This document shows positions 17,551-26,049 of a stretch of 64,000 nt of DNA, piece after piece; position 1 is the first letter of the stretch; every line of letters starts with the position of its first letter. Made by a program: the position numbers and the translations under genes. This DNA is from Serratia liquefaciens (GTDB taxonomy: Bacteria; Pseudomonadota; Gammaproteobacteria; Enterobacterales; Enterobacteriaceae), in NCBI RefSeq assembly GCF_027594825.1, contig NZ_CP088930.1, positions 2,541,019-2,605,018 on the forward strand, given 5' to 3'. The notes beneath the pieces are model-generated. The model did no database searches and was not told where the DNA came from. It worked only from the letters and a program-made list of their open reading frames with translations.

Positions 17551-19235
17551 CAGGCAGCCCTCGCCAAGGGGACATTGAGCGTAATGCGGGTGAATGTTTG
17601 TGGCTCACAGGCCACCCGTACGCCATAGCCGTCGCCGTAGCGTACGCGAATACGTTTATCTACCAGGTTCATTCCCAGCCCGCTGTTGTTCGGCAAAGGC
17701 TGGTATAAGCCCGCATTGTCGGTCACCTGCAATAACAGACAGCCGCCCTCGAGCCGAGCGCCAATATCTATGCGCCCGATGCCCAGCAACTGCGAAGTGC
17801 CGTGCTTGATGGCATTCTCAACGATAGGTTGCAGTGAAAAGGCCGGCAGACGTACCGCCAACAGCTCTTCCGGCAGCGATACCGCAATCTCCAGCCGGTC
17901 GGCAAAACGCGCCTGTTCGATCTGCAGGTAGGCGTTAACGTGCTCAAGTTCGTCGGCCAGGCTGACTTCGTCGTCCGAACGCTTGAGGTTTTTGCGGAAA
18001 AAGGTCGAAAGGTACTGCACCAGCTCACAGGCCCGGTCCCCGTCACGACGGATCACCGCCACCAGCGTATTCAGGGCGTTGAACAGGAAATGCGGATTGA
18101 CCTGCGCATGCAGCAATTTGATTTCCGACTGCGCCAGCAGCTGCGTGTGGCGCTCATACTGACCGGCCATGATTTGTGCGGATAACAGGTTGGCGATACC
18201 TTCACCCAGCGTGCGGTTGATGGTACTGAACAAACGGCTTTTCGGCTCGTAGAGTTTAATGGTGCCAATCACCCGTTGGTTCTCACCGCGCAACGGGATC
18301 ACCAGCGTTGAACCCAGCTTGCAGTTGGCGTTGATCGAGCAGCAGTAGGACAGCTCATTACCGTCGGCGTAAACCACTTCATTGTTGTCGATCGCGCGGT
18401 GCGAGTGCCCTGAGGAGATCGGAGTGCCCGGTAAATGGTGGTCATCACCGATGCCGATAAACGCCAGCAGTTTCTCACGGTCGGTTATCGCTACGGCGCC
18501 AATCCCCAATTCCTGATAGAGCACCCGCGCCACCCGCATGCTGTTTTCCTGATCGAACCCCTGACGCAGAATACCCTCGGTACGCTCGGCGATCTTCAGC
18601 GCCTTGGCGGAGAACGCGCCGGTGTATTTCTCGAACATCGCTCGCCTGTCCAACAGGATCTGCATAAACATCGCCGCGCCCAGCGTGTTGGCGATCAGCA
18701 TCGGCAGAGCAATGTGTTCCACCAGCCGCAGCGCCTCGCCAAACGGCCGTGCGATCGCCAGGATAATCGCCATTTGCAGCACTTCGGTCACCAATGCCAC
18801 CCCGGCGACAAACAAGGGGTTAAACAGCAGATCGATACGCCGCCGGCGCATGGCGATGCTGTGCACCAGCCCTCCCACCAACCCTTCCGCCACGGTAGAG
18901 ACCGCACAGGCGATATCGGTCATGCCGCCCAGCGTGTAGCGATGCAGGCCCCCGGTCAACCCCACCAGGAACCCTACCGAAGGCCCTCCCAACAGGCCGC
19001 CCAGCACGGCGCCGATCGCGCGAGTGTTGGCAATCGATCCTTCGACATGCAGCCCGAAATAGGTGCCCATGATGCAAAACACCGAGAAAATGACGTAGCA
19101 CAATAGCTTGTGCGGCAGGCGGATAGTCACCTGAGTCAGCGGAATAAATAACGGAGTTTTGCTCAGTAAATAAGCAATGACAAGATAGACGCACATCTGC
19201 TGTAGCAGCAGCAGAACCTGGCTAAATTCAAACAT
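17550..19235 (-). CDS. btsS: Sensor histidine kinase BtsS (LytS family)
   Basis: A 561-residue membrane kinase. About six N-terminal membrane segments form the 5TM-5TMR-LYT sensor region (through about residue 200, with [18 protein letters not shown]), followed by a GAF-like domain and a LytS-type kinase. The phospho-acceptor histidine lies in [17 protein letters not shown], and the ATPase N-box in [10 protein letters not shown]. It matches E. coli BtsS (YehU), the high-affinity pyruvate sensor. Upstream about 430 bp of sequence separates it from ppiA on the same strand, including the ppiA gene end. Confidence 0.92.
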   Translation of the reverse strand: MFEFSQVLLLLQQMCVYLVIAYLLSKTPLFIPLTQVTIRLPHKLLCYVIFSVFCIMGTYFGLHVEGSIANTRAIGAVLGGLLGGPSVGFLVGLTGGLHRYTLGGMTDIACAVSTVAEGLVGGLVHSIAMRRRRIDLLFNPLFVAGVALVTEVLQMAIILAIARPFGEALRLVEHIALPMLIANTLGAAMFMQILLDRRAMFEKYTGAFSAKALKIAERTEGILRQGFDQENSMRVARVLYQELGIGAVAITDREKLLAFIGIGDDHHLPGTPISSGHSHRAIDNNEVVYADGNELSYCCSINANCKLGSTLVIPLRGENQRVIGTIKLYEPKSRLFSTINRTLGEGIANLLSAQIMAGQYERHTQLLAQSEIKLLHAQVNPHFLFNALNTLVAVIRRDGDRACELVQYLSTFFRKNLKRSDDEVSLADELEHVNAYLQIEQARFADRLEIAVSLPEELLAVRLPAFSLQPIVENAIKHGTSQLLGIGRIDIGARLEGGCLLLQVTDNAGLYQPLPNNSGLGMNLVDKRIRVRYGDGYGVRVACEPQTFTRITLNVPLARAA

Positions 19236-19366
19236 GGCAGCAGCTCATCCCTTAACAAAACAGATGCAGAACGCCGGGTTTCCGGTCTGATTATAAGCTG
19301 GCGATTAAAGCATGCGACGGGGAAAAAAACAGTGATGCAGGCAAGGCTTCCGGGGAAAGCAACGCA

Positions 19367-19387
19367 GCCGGCCCACCGGGGGCCGGC
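19367..19387 (-). terminator. Hairpin after ppiA
   Basis: GCCGGCCC (19367-19374) and GGGCCGGC (19380-19387) form an eight-pair GC stem just past the ppiA stop on the minus strand. It is not followed by a proper T-run, so it may be an RNA-stabilising hairpin or a weak terminator. Confidence 0.5.
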
Positions 19388-19396
19388 GCAAAATCA

Positions 19397-19966
19397 TTAT
19401 GGCAGCACTTTCGCTGACAGAATGACGATAGGTTTGCTCGGAACATTTTGATAGGGGCCCACGTTGCCGGTCGGCGCCTGGGAAATCTTATCTACCACGT
19501 CCATACCTTTAACCACCTTGCCAAACACCGCGTAACCGAAATCGCGCTGGCCGTGATCCAGGAAGGCGTTATCCGCCACGTTCAAGAAGAACTGGCTGGT
19601 AGCACTGTCTTTATCGGCGGTACGCGCCATCGAAATGGTGCCGCGCAGGTTACGCAGGCCATTATCCGCTTCGTTTTTGATCGGTGCCTGGGTGGATTTT
19701 TGCTGCATATCCGCAGTGAAGCCACCGCCCTGAACCATAAAGCCCGGGATCACGCGGTGGAAAATAGTGTTGTTGTAATAGCCGCTGTTCACGTAGTCGA
19801 TGAAGTTCTTGGTGGAAACCGGAGCCTTCTGACTGTCGAGCGCCAATTCGATATTCCCTGCTGAGGTGGTCAGCATGACATGAGTTTCACCGGCGGCGAG
19901 CGCAGCGGGTGCCATTGCTGTCAGGGAACACAGCGCAACGAAGGTCACTAAAGTACGTTTGAACAT
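19397..19966 (-). CDS. ppiA: Periplasmic peptidyl-prolyl cis-trans isomerase A
   Basis: A 189-residue cyclophilin. The first 24 residues ([24 protein letters not shown]) are a Sec signal peptide, and the mature part carries the cyclophilin fold with the active-site segments [14 protein letters not shown] and [10 protein letters not shown]. It isomerises X-Pro bonds in the periplasm. Length and sequence match E. coli PpiA. A CRP-like site (20065-20080) lies about 100 bp upstream; E. coli ppiA is known to be CRP-regulated. Confidence 0.95.
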   Translation of the reverse strand: MFKRTLVTFVALCSLTAMAPAALAAGETHVMLTTSAGNIELALDSQKAPVSTKNFIDYVNSGYYNNTIFHRVIPGFMVQGGGFTADMQQKSTQAPIKNEADNGLRNLRGTISMARTADKDSATSQFFLNVADNAFLDHGQRDFGYAVFGKVVKGMDVVDKISQAPTGNVGPYQNVPSKPIVILSAKVLP

Positions 19967-20311
19967 TAACGGGTCCTTTCTCTAAGAGACAAACAACGGA
20001 AAAGCGCTTTGATTCTAAAGAGCTGAACCTGCGAGTGCCAGCCATTTACCTATATTTACGCAATTGTGGGACTTATCTCAGCCAGCCCCGAATTTTACTG
20101 CCAAAAGTATGATCGCCTTAGACCTTTTTGCCAACTGCATCACGCATTTTTTGCCCTTTTTACGCCTTGCTCGCTTTTTGCGACACAACTCCCGGTTTCA
20201 TTTCCTGTTCCGGTTAATCTAAACAAATGAGAGCGCTCTCATTTTGAGGGTGACAGCGAAAATAACGAATATCCGCCGGCACCGCCGCCGCGCAATAACA
20301 GGAGAAATAAT
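19967..20311. promoter_or_regulatory. ppiA-PTS divergent intergenic region with 20-bp perfect palindrome
   Basis: No gene is seen in these 345 bp. At 20225-20244 the sequence AAATGAGAGCGCTCTCATTT is a perfect 20-bp palindrome centred on CG, the form of a LacI-family operator; it lies about 70 bp before the IIA start and is probably bound by the LacI-type protein encoded downstream. A weak promoter (TTCATT, 17 bp, TAAACA) would end just before it. At 20065-20080, TGTGGGACTTATCTCA resembles a CRP site (8 of 10 core positions), better placed for ppiA. Confidence 0.7.
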
Positions 20312-20662
20312 GTGAGTGAATTGATGACGGAAATCAGCCCCGATTTTGAAAGCACCATCATGGAGCTGCTGGTGTTCTCCGGTGGCGCCCGCAGCAGTGC
20401 GCTGATGGCCTTGCAGCAGGCACGTGCCGGTGACTTTACCGCCTCAGCCAAGCACATGGCCGAGTCCAAACAGTCGGTGAAAAAGGCACACCTTATCCAG
20501 ACCCAACTGATCGGCATGGATGAAGGCTGCGGCAAACTGGCCATCAACCTGATTACCGTTCATGCCCAGGATCATCTGATGAACGCTATGGTGATCCAGG
20601 ATCTGGCGGATGACATGATTGAACTTTATCGCCGCCAGGCCCAGATGGAGGTTCGCGCATGA
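20312..20662 (+). CDS. PTS lactose/cellobiose-family IIA protein (ChbA-like)
   Basis: A 116-residue all-helical PTS IIA protein of the lactose/N,N'-diacetylchitobiose class. The motif HAQDHLM (residues 84-90) contains the histidine that takes phosphate from HPr. Start is GTG 20312, eight bases after AGGAG. It should pass phosphate to a IIB protein and a IIC permease of the same class, but neither is encoded next to it, so partners must lie elsewhere. The stop overlaps the start of the GH4 glycosidase (ATGA), indicating a common role in beta-glucoside or chitobiose use. Confidence 0.9.
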   Translation: MSELMTEISPDFESTIMELLVFSGGARSSALMALQQARAGDFTASAKHMAESKQSVKKAHLIQTQLIGMDEGCGKLAINLITVHAQDHLMNAMVIQDLADDMIELYRRQAQMEVRA

Positions 20663-21966
20663 GCGCCTTGAAAATCGCCGTGATCGGCGGCGGCAGCAGC
20701 TACACGCCAGAATTGGTTGATGGGCTGATCCAACGTATCGAAGAGCTGCCGGTGACCGAACTGGCGTTGGTGGACGTTGAACCCGGCCGCGAAAAAGTGG
20801 AGATCATTGCCGCGCTGACCGAACGCATGCTGGCGCGCCACGGTCTGGAACAGGTCAAAGTCAGCGTGCATTTCGAGCTAGATGAGGCTATTCGGGACGC
20901 GAACTTCGTTCTGACCCAGTTCCGTGTCGGCCAGCTGCCCGCACGCGCCGCCGACGAGCGTTTGGGACTGAAATACGATCTGATAGGCCAGGAAACCACC
21001 GGCGTCGGCGGCTTTGCCAAGGCGCTGCGCACCATCCCGGTGATGCTGGATATCGCCCGCAGGGTGGAAAAACTGGCGCCGGATGCCTGGATCATCAACT
21101 TCACCAACCCAGCCGGTATCGTCACCGAAGCGGTCTCACGTTATACCAAAGCAAAAATCATCGGGCTGTGTAACGTGCCGATCAGCATGCACCATATGAT
21201 CGCCAATATGCTGAAAAGCCCTTATCAGGAGGTACAGTTGCAGTTCGCTGGGCTGAACCACATGGTGTGGGTACACCAGGTATTGCAAAACGGCCGTGAC
21301 GTCACCGCCAAGGTGATCGATATGCTGTGCGATGGCGCCGCGTTGACCATGAACAACATCAAGGAAGAGCCTTGGCAGCCGGACTTCCTGCGCGCCGTGG
21401 GGGCAATCCCTTGCCCGTACCACCGCTATTTCTACCAAACCAAAGAGATGCTGGCCGAAGAAATTGCCGCGGCGGCCGAGCGCGGCACCCGTGCCGAGCA
21501 GGTGATGAAAGTAGAGAAAGAGCTGTTTGAGCTATATGCCGATCCACACCTCGACAGCAAACCGGAACAATTAAGTTTCCGCGGCGGATCATATTATTCG
21601 GAAGTCGCGCTGGAGCTAATTCGTGCGATCCATAATAATCTCGGCACGCAATTAGTCGTCAATACGGCAAACCGGGGTGCCATTCGCGGTTTACCGGACG
21701 ATGCGGTGATAGAAACCAACTGTATTGTCGATGCTCAGGGCGCCCACCCGCTGACCTTCGGTACGCTGCCGGATTCGATGCACGCGCTGACTCAACAGGT
21801 GAAAGCCTACGAGCGTCTTACCATCGAAGCCGCAGTGCATGGCGATCGCCGTAGCGGTCTGCTGGCGTTGGTGACCAATCCACTGGTTGGCAATGCCAAT
21901 GTGGCCCAGCCGCTGCTGGATGAAGTGTTGGCGGTGAATGCACCTTATCTGCCACAGTTTAAATAA
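20659..21966 (+). CDS. 6-phospho-beta-glucosidase, glycoside hydrolase family 4
   Basis: A 435-residue GH4 enzyme of the ChbF/CelF/LicH type. The N-terminal NAD-binding motif GGGSSYTP (10-17), the INFTNPAG segment and GLCNVP (metal-ligand cysteine) are all present. GH4 enzymes use NAD+ and a divalent metal, oxidise C3 of the 6-phospho-sugar and cleave the glycosidic bond by elimination, giving glucose 6-phosphate from phosphorylated beta-glucosides such as cellobiose. It is coupled to the IIA gene and followed by a terminator and a LacI regulator. Exact sugar unknown. Confidence 0.92.
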   Translation: MSALKIAVIGGGSSYTPELVDGLIQRIEELPVTELALVDVEPGREKVEIIAALTERMLARHGLEQVKVSVHFELDEAIRDANFVLTQFRVGQLPARAADERLGLKYDLIGQETTGVGGFAKALRTIPVMLDIARRVEKLAPDAWIINFTNPAGIVTEAVSRYTKAKIIGLCNVPISMHHMIANMLKSPYQEVQLQFAGLNHMVWVHQVLQNGRDVTAKVIDMLCDGAALTMNNIKEEPWQPDFLRAVGAIPCPYHRYFYQTKEMLAEEIAAAAERGTRAEQVMKVEKELFELYADPHLDSKPEQLSFRGGSYYSEVALELIRAIHNNLGTQLVVNTANRGAIRGLPDDAVIETNCIVDAQGAHPLTFGTLPDSMHALTQQVKAYERLTIEAAVHGDRRSGLLALVTNPLVGNANVAQPLLDEVLAVNAPYLPQFK

Positions 21967-22015
21967 CCGCCGGGCCAGCCGCGGTTGCTGATACATTGCT
22001 ATAACTAATCTGTAG

Positions 22016-22042
22016 GGGGTCGATACGTCGACCCCATTTTTG
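22016..22042 (+). terminator. Intrinsic terminator after the GH4 gene
   Basis: GGGGTCGA (22016-22023) and TCGACCCC (22028-22035) form a perfect eight-pair stem with a TACG loop, followed by ATTTTTGT. It separates the IIA-GH4 operon from the regulator gene, which starts 27 bases later, so the regulator is made from read-through or a promoter within this stretch. Confidence 0.82.
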
Positions 22043-22062
22043 TCGTAATCAGGAGTCGGATG

Positions 22063-23040
22063 ATGGTGACACTGGAAGATGTCGCAGCCTTGGCGGGCGT
22101 GTCCCGCGCCACCGTGTCCCGCGTAGTGAATGGCGACACTAACGTTAAAGGGCAGACCCGCGAGAAAGTGGAACGCGCGGTGGCCCAGCTCGGCTACACC
22201 CCCAACCCTGCAGCACGCGCATTGGCCTCCAGCCACAGCAATACCCTCGGGCTGGTCACGACCTCATATCGCGGCGGCTTCTTCGGCGCGCTGATGGACT
22301 TTGTACAAACCGAAGCAGAATCCCACGGTAAACAGTTGCTGGTGACCCAAGGCCGCAACAGCGCCGAAAATGAATGGCAGGCGATTCAACGGCTGTTCAG
22401 CCTGCGCTGCGACGGTGTGATCCTCCATGTCCGCTTCCTCAGCGACGACCAACTGCGTCAGTTGGCGACCGAGCAACGCCCTTTTATCCTGCTCGATCGC
22501 CTGGTGCCAGGTCTGGAAGACCGCTGCGTCACTTTCGATCATCCACGCGCCAGCCGCATGGCGACCCAACAGTTGATTGATGCCGGCCACCGACGCATCG
22601 CCTGCATCAGCGGCCCCCGCGACCGCCCCTCCAGCCACTTGCGGCTGCAAGGCTTTGAACAGGCAATGCAGGCTGCGCACATCAAACCGGTTGCCTGCGT
22701 CGAAGGGCTGTACGATTTGGAAAGCGGCTATCGCTGCGCCGATCTGCTGTTGCAAATGAAAACCACGCCTAGCGCTATCTATTGCTGCAATGAAGAGATG
22801 GCCATCGGCGCGCTGCTGGCGATCAACGAGCACCGTCTGCGGGTTCCGCAAGATATCTCGCTGATCTGTTACGACAGCGGCGAACGTGCGCCTTTCGTTC
22901 GCCCGGCGCTGACCAGCGTACATTTCCCGATTACCGAAATGGCGCAATACGCGGCAAGGCGGCTGATTGATCCGACTACGCCAGAGGTCAGCTTCTCGCC
23001 GATCGTTATCAGTCGAGACTCCATCGTGACGGTGAGCTAA
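22063..23040 (+). CDS. LacI family regulator of the IIA-GH4 module
   Basis: A 325-residue LacI/GalR protein. Residues about 3-25 (LEDVAALAGVSRATVSRVVNG) form the helix-turn-helix and hinge, and the rest is the sugar-binding domain (FILLDRLVPG, YCCNEEMAIGALLAI, SLICYDSGERAPF). Two ATG codons are adjacent at 22060 and 22063; the second has the better distance (7) from AGGAG. It lies directly behind the glycosidase gene and most likely binds the palindrome at 20225-20244. The AscG/GalR-like branch is likely; inducer unknown. Confidence 0.91.
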   Translation: MVTLEDVAALAGVSRATVSRVVNGDTNVKGQTREKVERAVAQLGYTPNPAARALASSHSNTLGLVTTSYRGGFFGALMDFVQTEAESHGKQLLVTQGRNSAENEWQAIQRLFSLRCDGVILHVRFLSDDQLRQLATEQRPFILLDRLVPGLEDRCVTFDHPRASRMATQQLIDAGHRRIACISGPRDRPSSHLRLQGFEQAMQAAHIKPVACVEGLYDLESGYRCADLLLQMKTTPSAIYCCNEEMAIGALLAINEHRLRVPQDISLICYDSGERAPFVRPALTSVHFPITEMAQYAARRLIDPTTPEVSFSPIVISRDSIVTVS

Positions 23041-23233
23041 CAGATCACAAAAATATTTCACCACCGCTCATTCATTGCATCAAAAAATCGACAGCCATCA
23101 CAAAAACTCCCGTTGTCTGTGCTAGGATCCGCTCCCTGGTGGCCTGATCGGGACTTTTTTCTGCTTTTGCCAGGAAAAGCCAGCGGCCTTATGCCAGTTT
23201 TAAACTCCTCACAGACATAATCAGGCCTATATA

Positions 23234-24418
23234 ATGAATGACAGCAACCGTCTACGGCTTACCTGGATCAGCTATTTTTCTTACGCGCTGACCGGTGCTT
23301 TAGTTATCGTCACAGGGATGGTGATGGGGAACATTGCAGAGTACTTTAATCTGCCGGTTTCCAGCATGAGCAATACCTTTACCTTTCTTAACGCCGGTAT
23401 TTTGATTTCGATCTTCCTCAATGCCTGGCTGATGGAAATCATCCCGCTGAAACGTCAATTGATGTTCGGCTTTGTCCTGATGGTGCTGGCTGTCGCCGGG
23501 TTGATGGTCGGCAAAAGCCTGACCATGTTCTCGTTGTGCATGTTCGTCCTTGGCGTGGTCAGCGGTATCACCATGTCGATAGGCACCTTCCTGATCACCC
23601 ATATGTACGCCGGCCGCCAACGCGGTTCGCGCCTGCTGTTCACTGACTCCTTCTTCAGCATGGCCGGGATGATCTTCCCGATTGTCGCCGCAATGCTGCT
23701 GGCTCGTCAGATCGGCTGGTACTGGGTGTACGCCTGCATCGGCCTGCTGTATGTAGGTATCTTTGTGCTGACCCTGTTCTCCGAGTTCCCGGTGCTGGGC
23801 AACAAAGGCGCCGACGCCGGCCAGCCGGTGGCGAAAGAAAAATGGGGTATCGGCGTGCTGTTCCTGTCGATCGCCGCACTGTGCTACATCCTCGGCCAGC
23901 TTGGTTTCATCCAGTGGGTGCCGGAATACGCCACCAAGTCATTCGGTATGGATATCAGCCAGGCCGGTAAACTGGTGAGCGATTTCTGGACCTCATACAT
24001 GGTGGGCATGTGGGTGTTCAGCTTTATTCTGCGCTTCTTCGACTTGCAGCGTATCGTCACCATTCTGGCCGCTTTGGCGACCGGTGCGATGTACATGTTC
24101 GTCAGCACCGACAATCCGGAACACCTGGGCTACTACATTATGGCTCTGGGCTTCGTTTCCAGCGCCATCTACACTACGCTGATCACTCTGGGCTCGCTGC
24201 AGACCAAGGTTTCTTCGCCGAAACTGGTTAACTTCATCCTGACCTGCGGCACCATCGGCACCATGCTGACCTTCGTGGTCACCGGCCCGATCGTAGCGAA
24301 AGGCGGCGCGCATGCGGCGCTGACTACCGCTAACGGCCTGTACCTGGCGGTGTTCGTCATGTGTCTGCTGCTCGGTTTCGTGACCAAGCACCGCAGCCAC
24401 GGTCACGTGACGCACTAA
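23234..24418 (+). CDS. tsgA: MFS transporter TsgA
   Basis: A 394-residue major facilitator protein with about twelve membrane segments, very similar throughout to E. coli TsgA (YhfC), for example [18 protein letters not shown] and [19 protein letters not shown]. It is related to the FucP group of sugar symporters; its substrate is not established, and the name comes from suppression of tellurite/selenite sensitivity. The 193 bp before it hold no other gene. It keeps its E. coli place between ppiA and nirB apart from the inserted PTS cassette and codA. A strong terminator follows. Confidence 0.95.
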   Translation: MNDSNRLRLTWISYFSYALTGALVIVTGMVMGNIAEYFNLPVSSMSNTFTFLNAGILISIFLNAWLMEIIPLKRQLMFGFVLMVLAVAGLMVGKSLTMFSLCMFVLGVVSGITMSIGTFLITHMYAGRQRGSRLLFTDSFFSMAGMIFPIVAAMLLARQIGWYWVYACIGLLYVGIFVLTLFSEFPVLGNKGADAGQPVAKEKWGIGVLFLSIAALCYILGQLGFIQWVPEYATKSFGMDISQAGKLVSDFWTSYMVGMWVFSFILRFFDLQRIVTILAALATGAMYMFVSTDNPEHLGYYIMALGFVSSAIYTTLITLGSLQTKVSSPKLVNFILTCGTIGTMLTFVVTGPIVAKGGAHAALTTANGLYLAVFVMCLLLGFVTKHRSHGHVTH

Positions 24419-24435
24419 CCTGCCGACGTGATGTG

Positions 24436-24461
24436 AAAAGGGCGCCTCGGCGCCCTTTTTT
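24436..24461 (+). terminator. tsgA terminator
   Basis: AAAA, then GGGCGC (24440-24445) pairing with GCGCCC (24450-24455) around CTCG, then six T. The A-run before the stem lets it work on both strands. A second hairpin, CCGGCGC/GCGCCGG at 24471-24488, overlaps the stop codon of convergent codA. Confidence 0.9.
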
Positions 24462-24478
24462 ATGCTGAAGCCGGCGCC

Positions 24479-25762
24479 TTAGCGCCGGAAATCCACCTTC
24501 TCATCCTGCGCCAGATACAGCGTGGTTTCGGCAGGCTGGGTCTCGGCGATCACCGCTCCCTGCCGTATCGAATAGCGCACCGGCGTCTGTCGGCGCACCG
24601 CGTCAAAACCGCTTTCCGCCGGCAGAATCACCAGGTTGGCACTGTTCCCTGCCGTCAGGCCGTAATCGGTCAGGTTCAACGTCCGTGCGCTGTGGCTGGT
24701 GATCAGTTTCAGCCCGTCATCGATTTGGCCGTATCCCATCAGTTGACACACATGCAGCCCCATATGCAGCACCTGCAGCATGTTGGCAGTCCCCAGCGGG
24801 TACCAGGGGTCGAACACATCGTCATGACCGAAGCAGACGTTGATATTCGCCTCCAGCATCTCTTTCACCCTGGTGATGCCGCGCCGCTTCGGATAACTGT
24901 CGAAGCGTCCCTGCAGGTGGATATTCACCAGCGGGTTAGCAACAAAGTTGATGCCTGACATTTTCAGCAGGCGGAACAACCGTGAAGCATAGGCGCCATT
25001 GTAAGAGTGCATCGCCGTGGTGTGGCTGGCGGTCACCCTGGCACCCATGTCCATTTTCAGCGCCAGCGCCGCCACGGTCTCGACAAATCGCGACTGCTCG
25101 TCGTCAATCTCATCGCAGTGGACATCCACCAGCCGATCGTATTTCTGCGCCAGAGCAAACGCCTTGTGCAGCGACTCCACGCCGTACTCCCGGGTGAATT
25201 CAAAGTGCGGGATGGCCCCCACCACGTCGGCCCCCAACCGCAGCGCCTCTTCCAACAGGGCTTCGCCGTTGGGATAAGACATGATGCCCTCCTGCGGGAA
25301 GGCGACGATTTGCAGCGTAACCCAGGGTGCCACTTCCTGCTTCACTTCCAGCATCGCACGCAACGCCGTCAGGGTCGGGTCTGAAACGTCAACGTGGGTA
25401 CGCACGTACTGCACGCCGTTGGCGATCTGCCATTTCAGCGTCTGCCAGGCGCGTTGCTTGACGTCCTCGTGGGTCAACAGCGCCTTGCGTTCCGCCCAGC
25501 GTTCAATGCCTTCAAACAGAGTACCTGACTGGTTCCAGGCCGGTTGCCCGGCAGTTTGGGTGGTATCCAGATGGATATGCGGCTCGACAAATGCCGGCTG
25601 CGCCAGCCCGCCCTGCGCATCCAGCACGTCGTTGCGCCACTCTTGCCCTTCCGGCTGCGGCACGATATGGGCGATGCGCCCCTGTTCAATGGCCAGTTGC
25701 CACAGCCCTTCATGCCCGCTTAAACGCAGGTTATCGATAAACTTCAATGGACTCTTGGCCAC
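24479..25762 (-). CDS. codA: Cytosine deaminase
   Basis: A 427-residue amidohydrolase, collinear with E. coli CodA. The metal-binding HIH is at residues 62-64 ([15 protein letters not shown]), and [39 protein letters not shown] and [15 protein letters not shown] supply the other metal ligands and the catalytic glutamate and aspartate. It converts cytosine to uracil and ammonia. Start is GTG 25762 with AGAGGTG upstream. The usual partner codB, the cytosine permease, is absent beside it. No PurR- or Nac-like site was recognised by eye. Confidence 0.95.
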   Translation of the reverse strand: MAKSPLKFIDNLRLSGHEGLWQLAIEQGRIAHIVPQPEGQEWRNDVLDAQGGLAQPAFVEPHIHLDTTQTAGQPAWNQSGTLFEGIERWAERKALLTHEDVKQRAWQTLKWQIANGVQYVRTHVDVSDPTLTALRAMLEVKQEVAPWVTLQIVAFPQEGIMSYPNGEALLEEALRLGADVVGAIPHFEFTREYGVESLHKAFALAQKYDRLVDVHCDEIDDEQSRFVETVAALALKMDMGARVTASHTTAMHSYNGAYASRLFRLLKMSGINFVANPLVNIHLQGRFDSYPKRRGITRVKEMLEANINVCFGHDDVFDPWYPLGTANMLQVLHMGLHVCQLMGYGQIDDGLKLITSHSARTLNLTDYGLTAGNSANLVILPAESGFDAVRRQTPVRYSIRQGAVIAETQPAETTLYLAQDEKVDFRR

Positions 25763-25948
25763 GCTTCACCTCTGCTGTTCCAGCCTGTTTTATTCATCAT
25801 ACTGGCAGCGGATCAGACTGACAAAGCGCCCTTGCGGTTATTACCCCGCCCTTACTCCCAAATAAGTAGAATTCGTGTTAACTGGCTCGTTTCAGCTAAA
25901 GATGAATAAAAACCGCAACTTATCAAATATCGATAAAAATCATCCATA

Positions 25949-25964
25949 TACCACATAAGAGGTA
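25949..25964. promoter_or_regulatory. NarL/NarP site candidate upstream of nirB
   Basis: TACCACA-TA-AGAGGTA is an inverted pair of heptamers (TACCACA and, on the other strand, TACCTCT) with the 7-2-7 spacing used by NarL and NarP. Its centre is 28 bp upstream of the FNR box centre; the E. coli nirB promoter has the same 28-bp separation (-69.5 and -41.5). Confidence 0.75.
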
Positions 25965-25977
25965 TATAGAGGGGCGA

Positions 25978-26018
25978 TTGATTTGCATCAATAAATCGCC
26001 CGTGGGGAAGAATAAGGT
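25978..26018 (+). promoter_or_regulatory. FNR box and -10 element of the nirB promoter
   Basis: TTGATTTGCATCAA (25978-25991) is a perfect FNR box. A -10-like TAAGGT at 26013-26018 stands at the right distance for a class II promoter with FNR at about -41.5, giving a transcription start near 26026, about 24 bp before the nirB ATG. This predicts induction without oxygen, further raised by nitrate or nitrite. Confidence 0.88.
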
Positions 26019-26049
26019 AACCCTAGGAAACCAGAATTTTGAGGCAATA

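Noticed and set aside
18435..19106. A 223-codon plus-strand frame opposite btsS
   Set aside because: Composition typical of an antisense shadow (His/Gln/Arg-rich), no RBS, btsS is intact.
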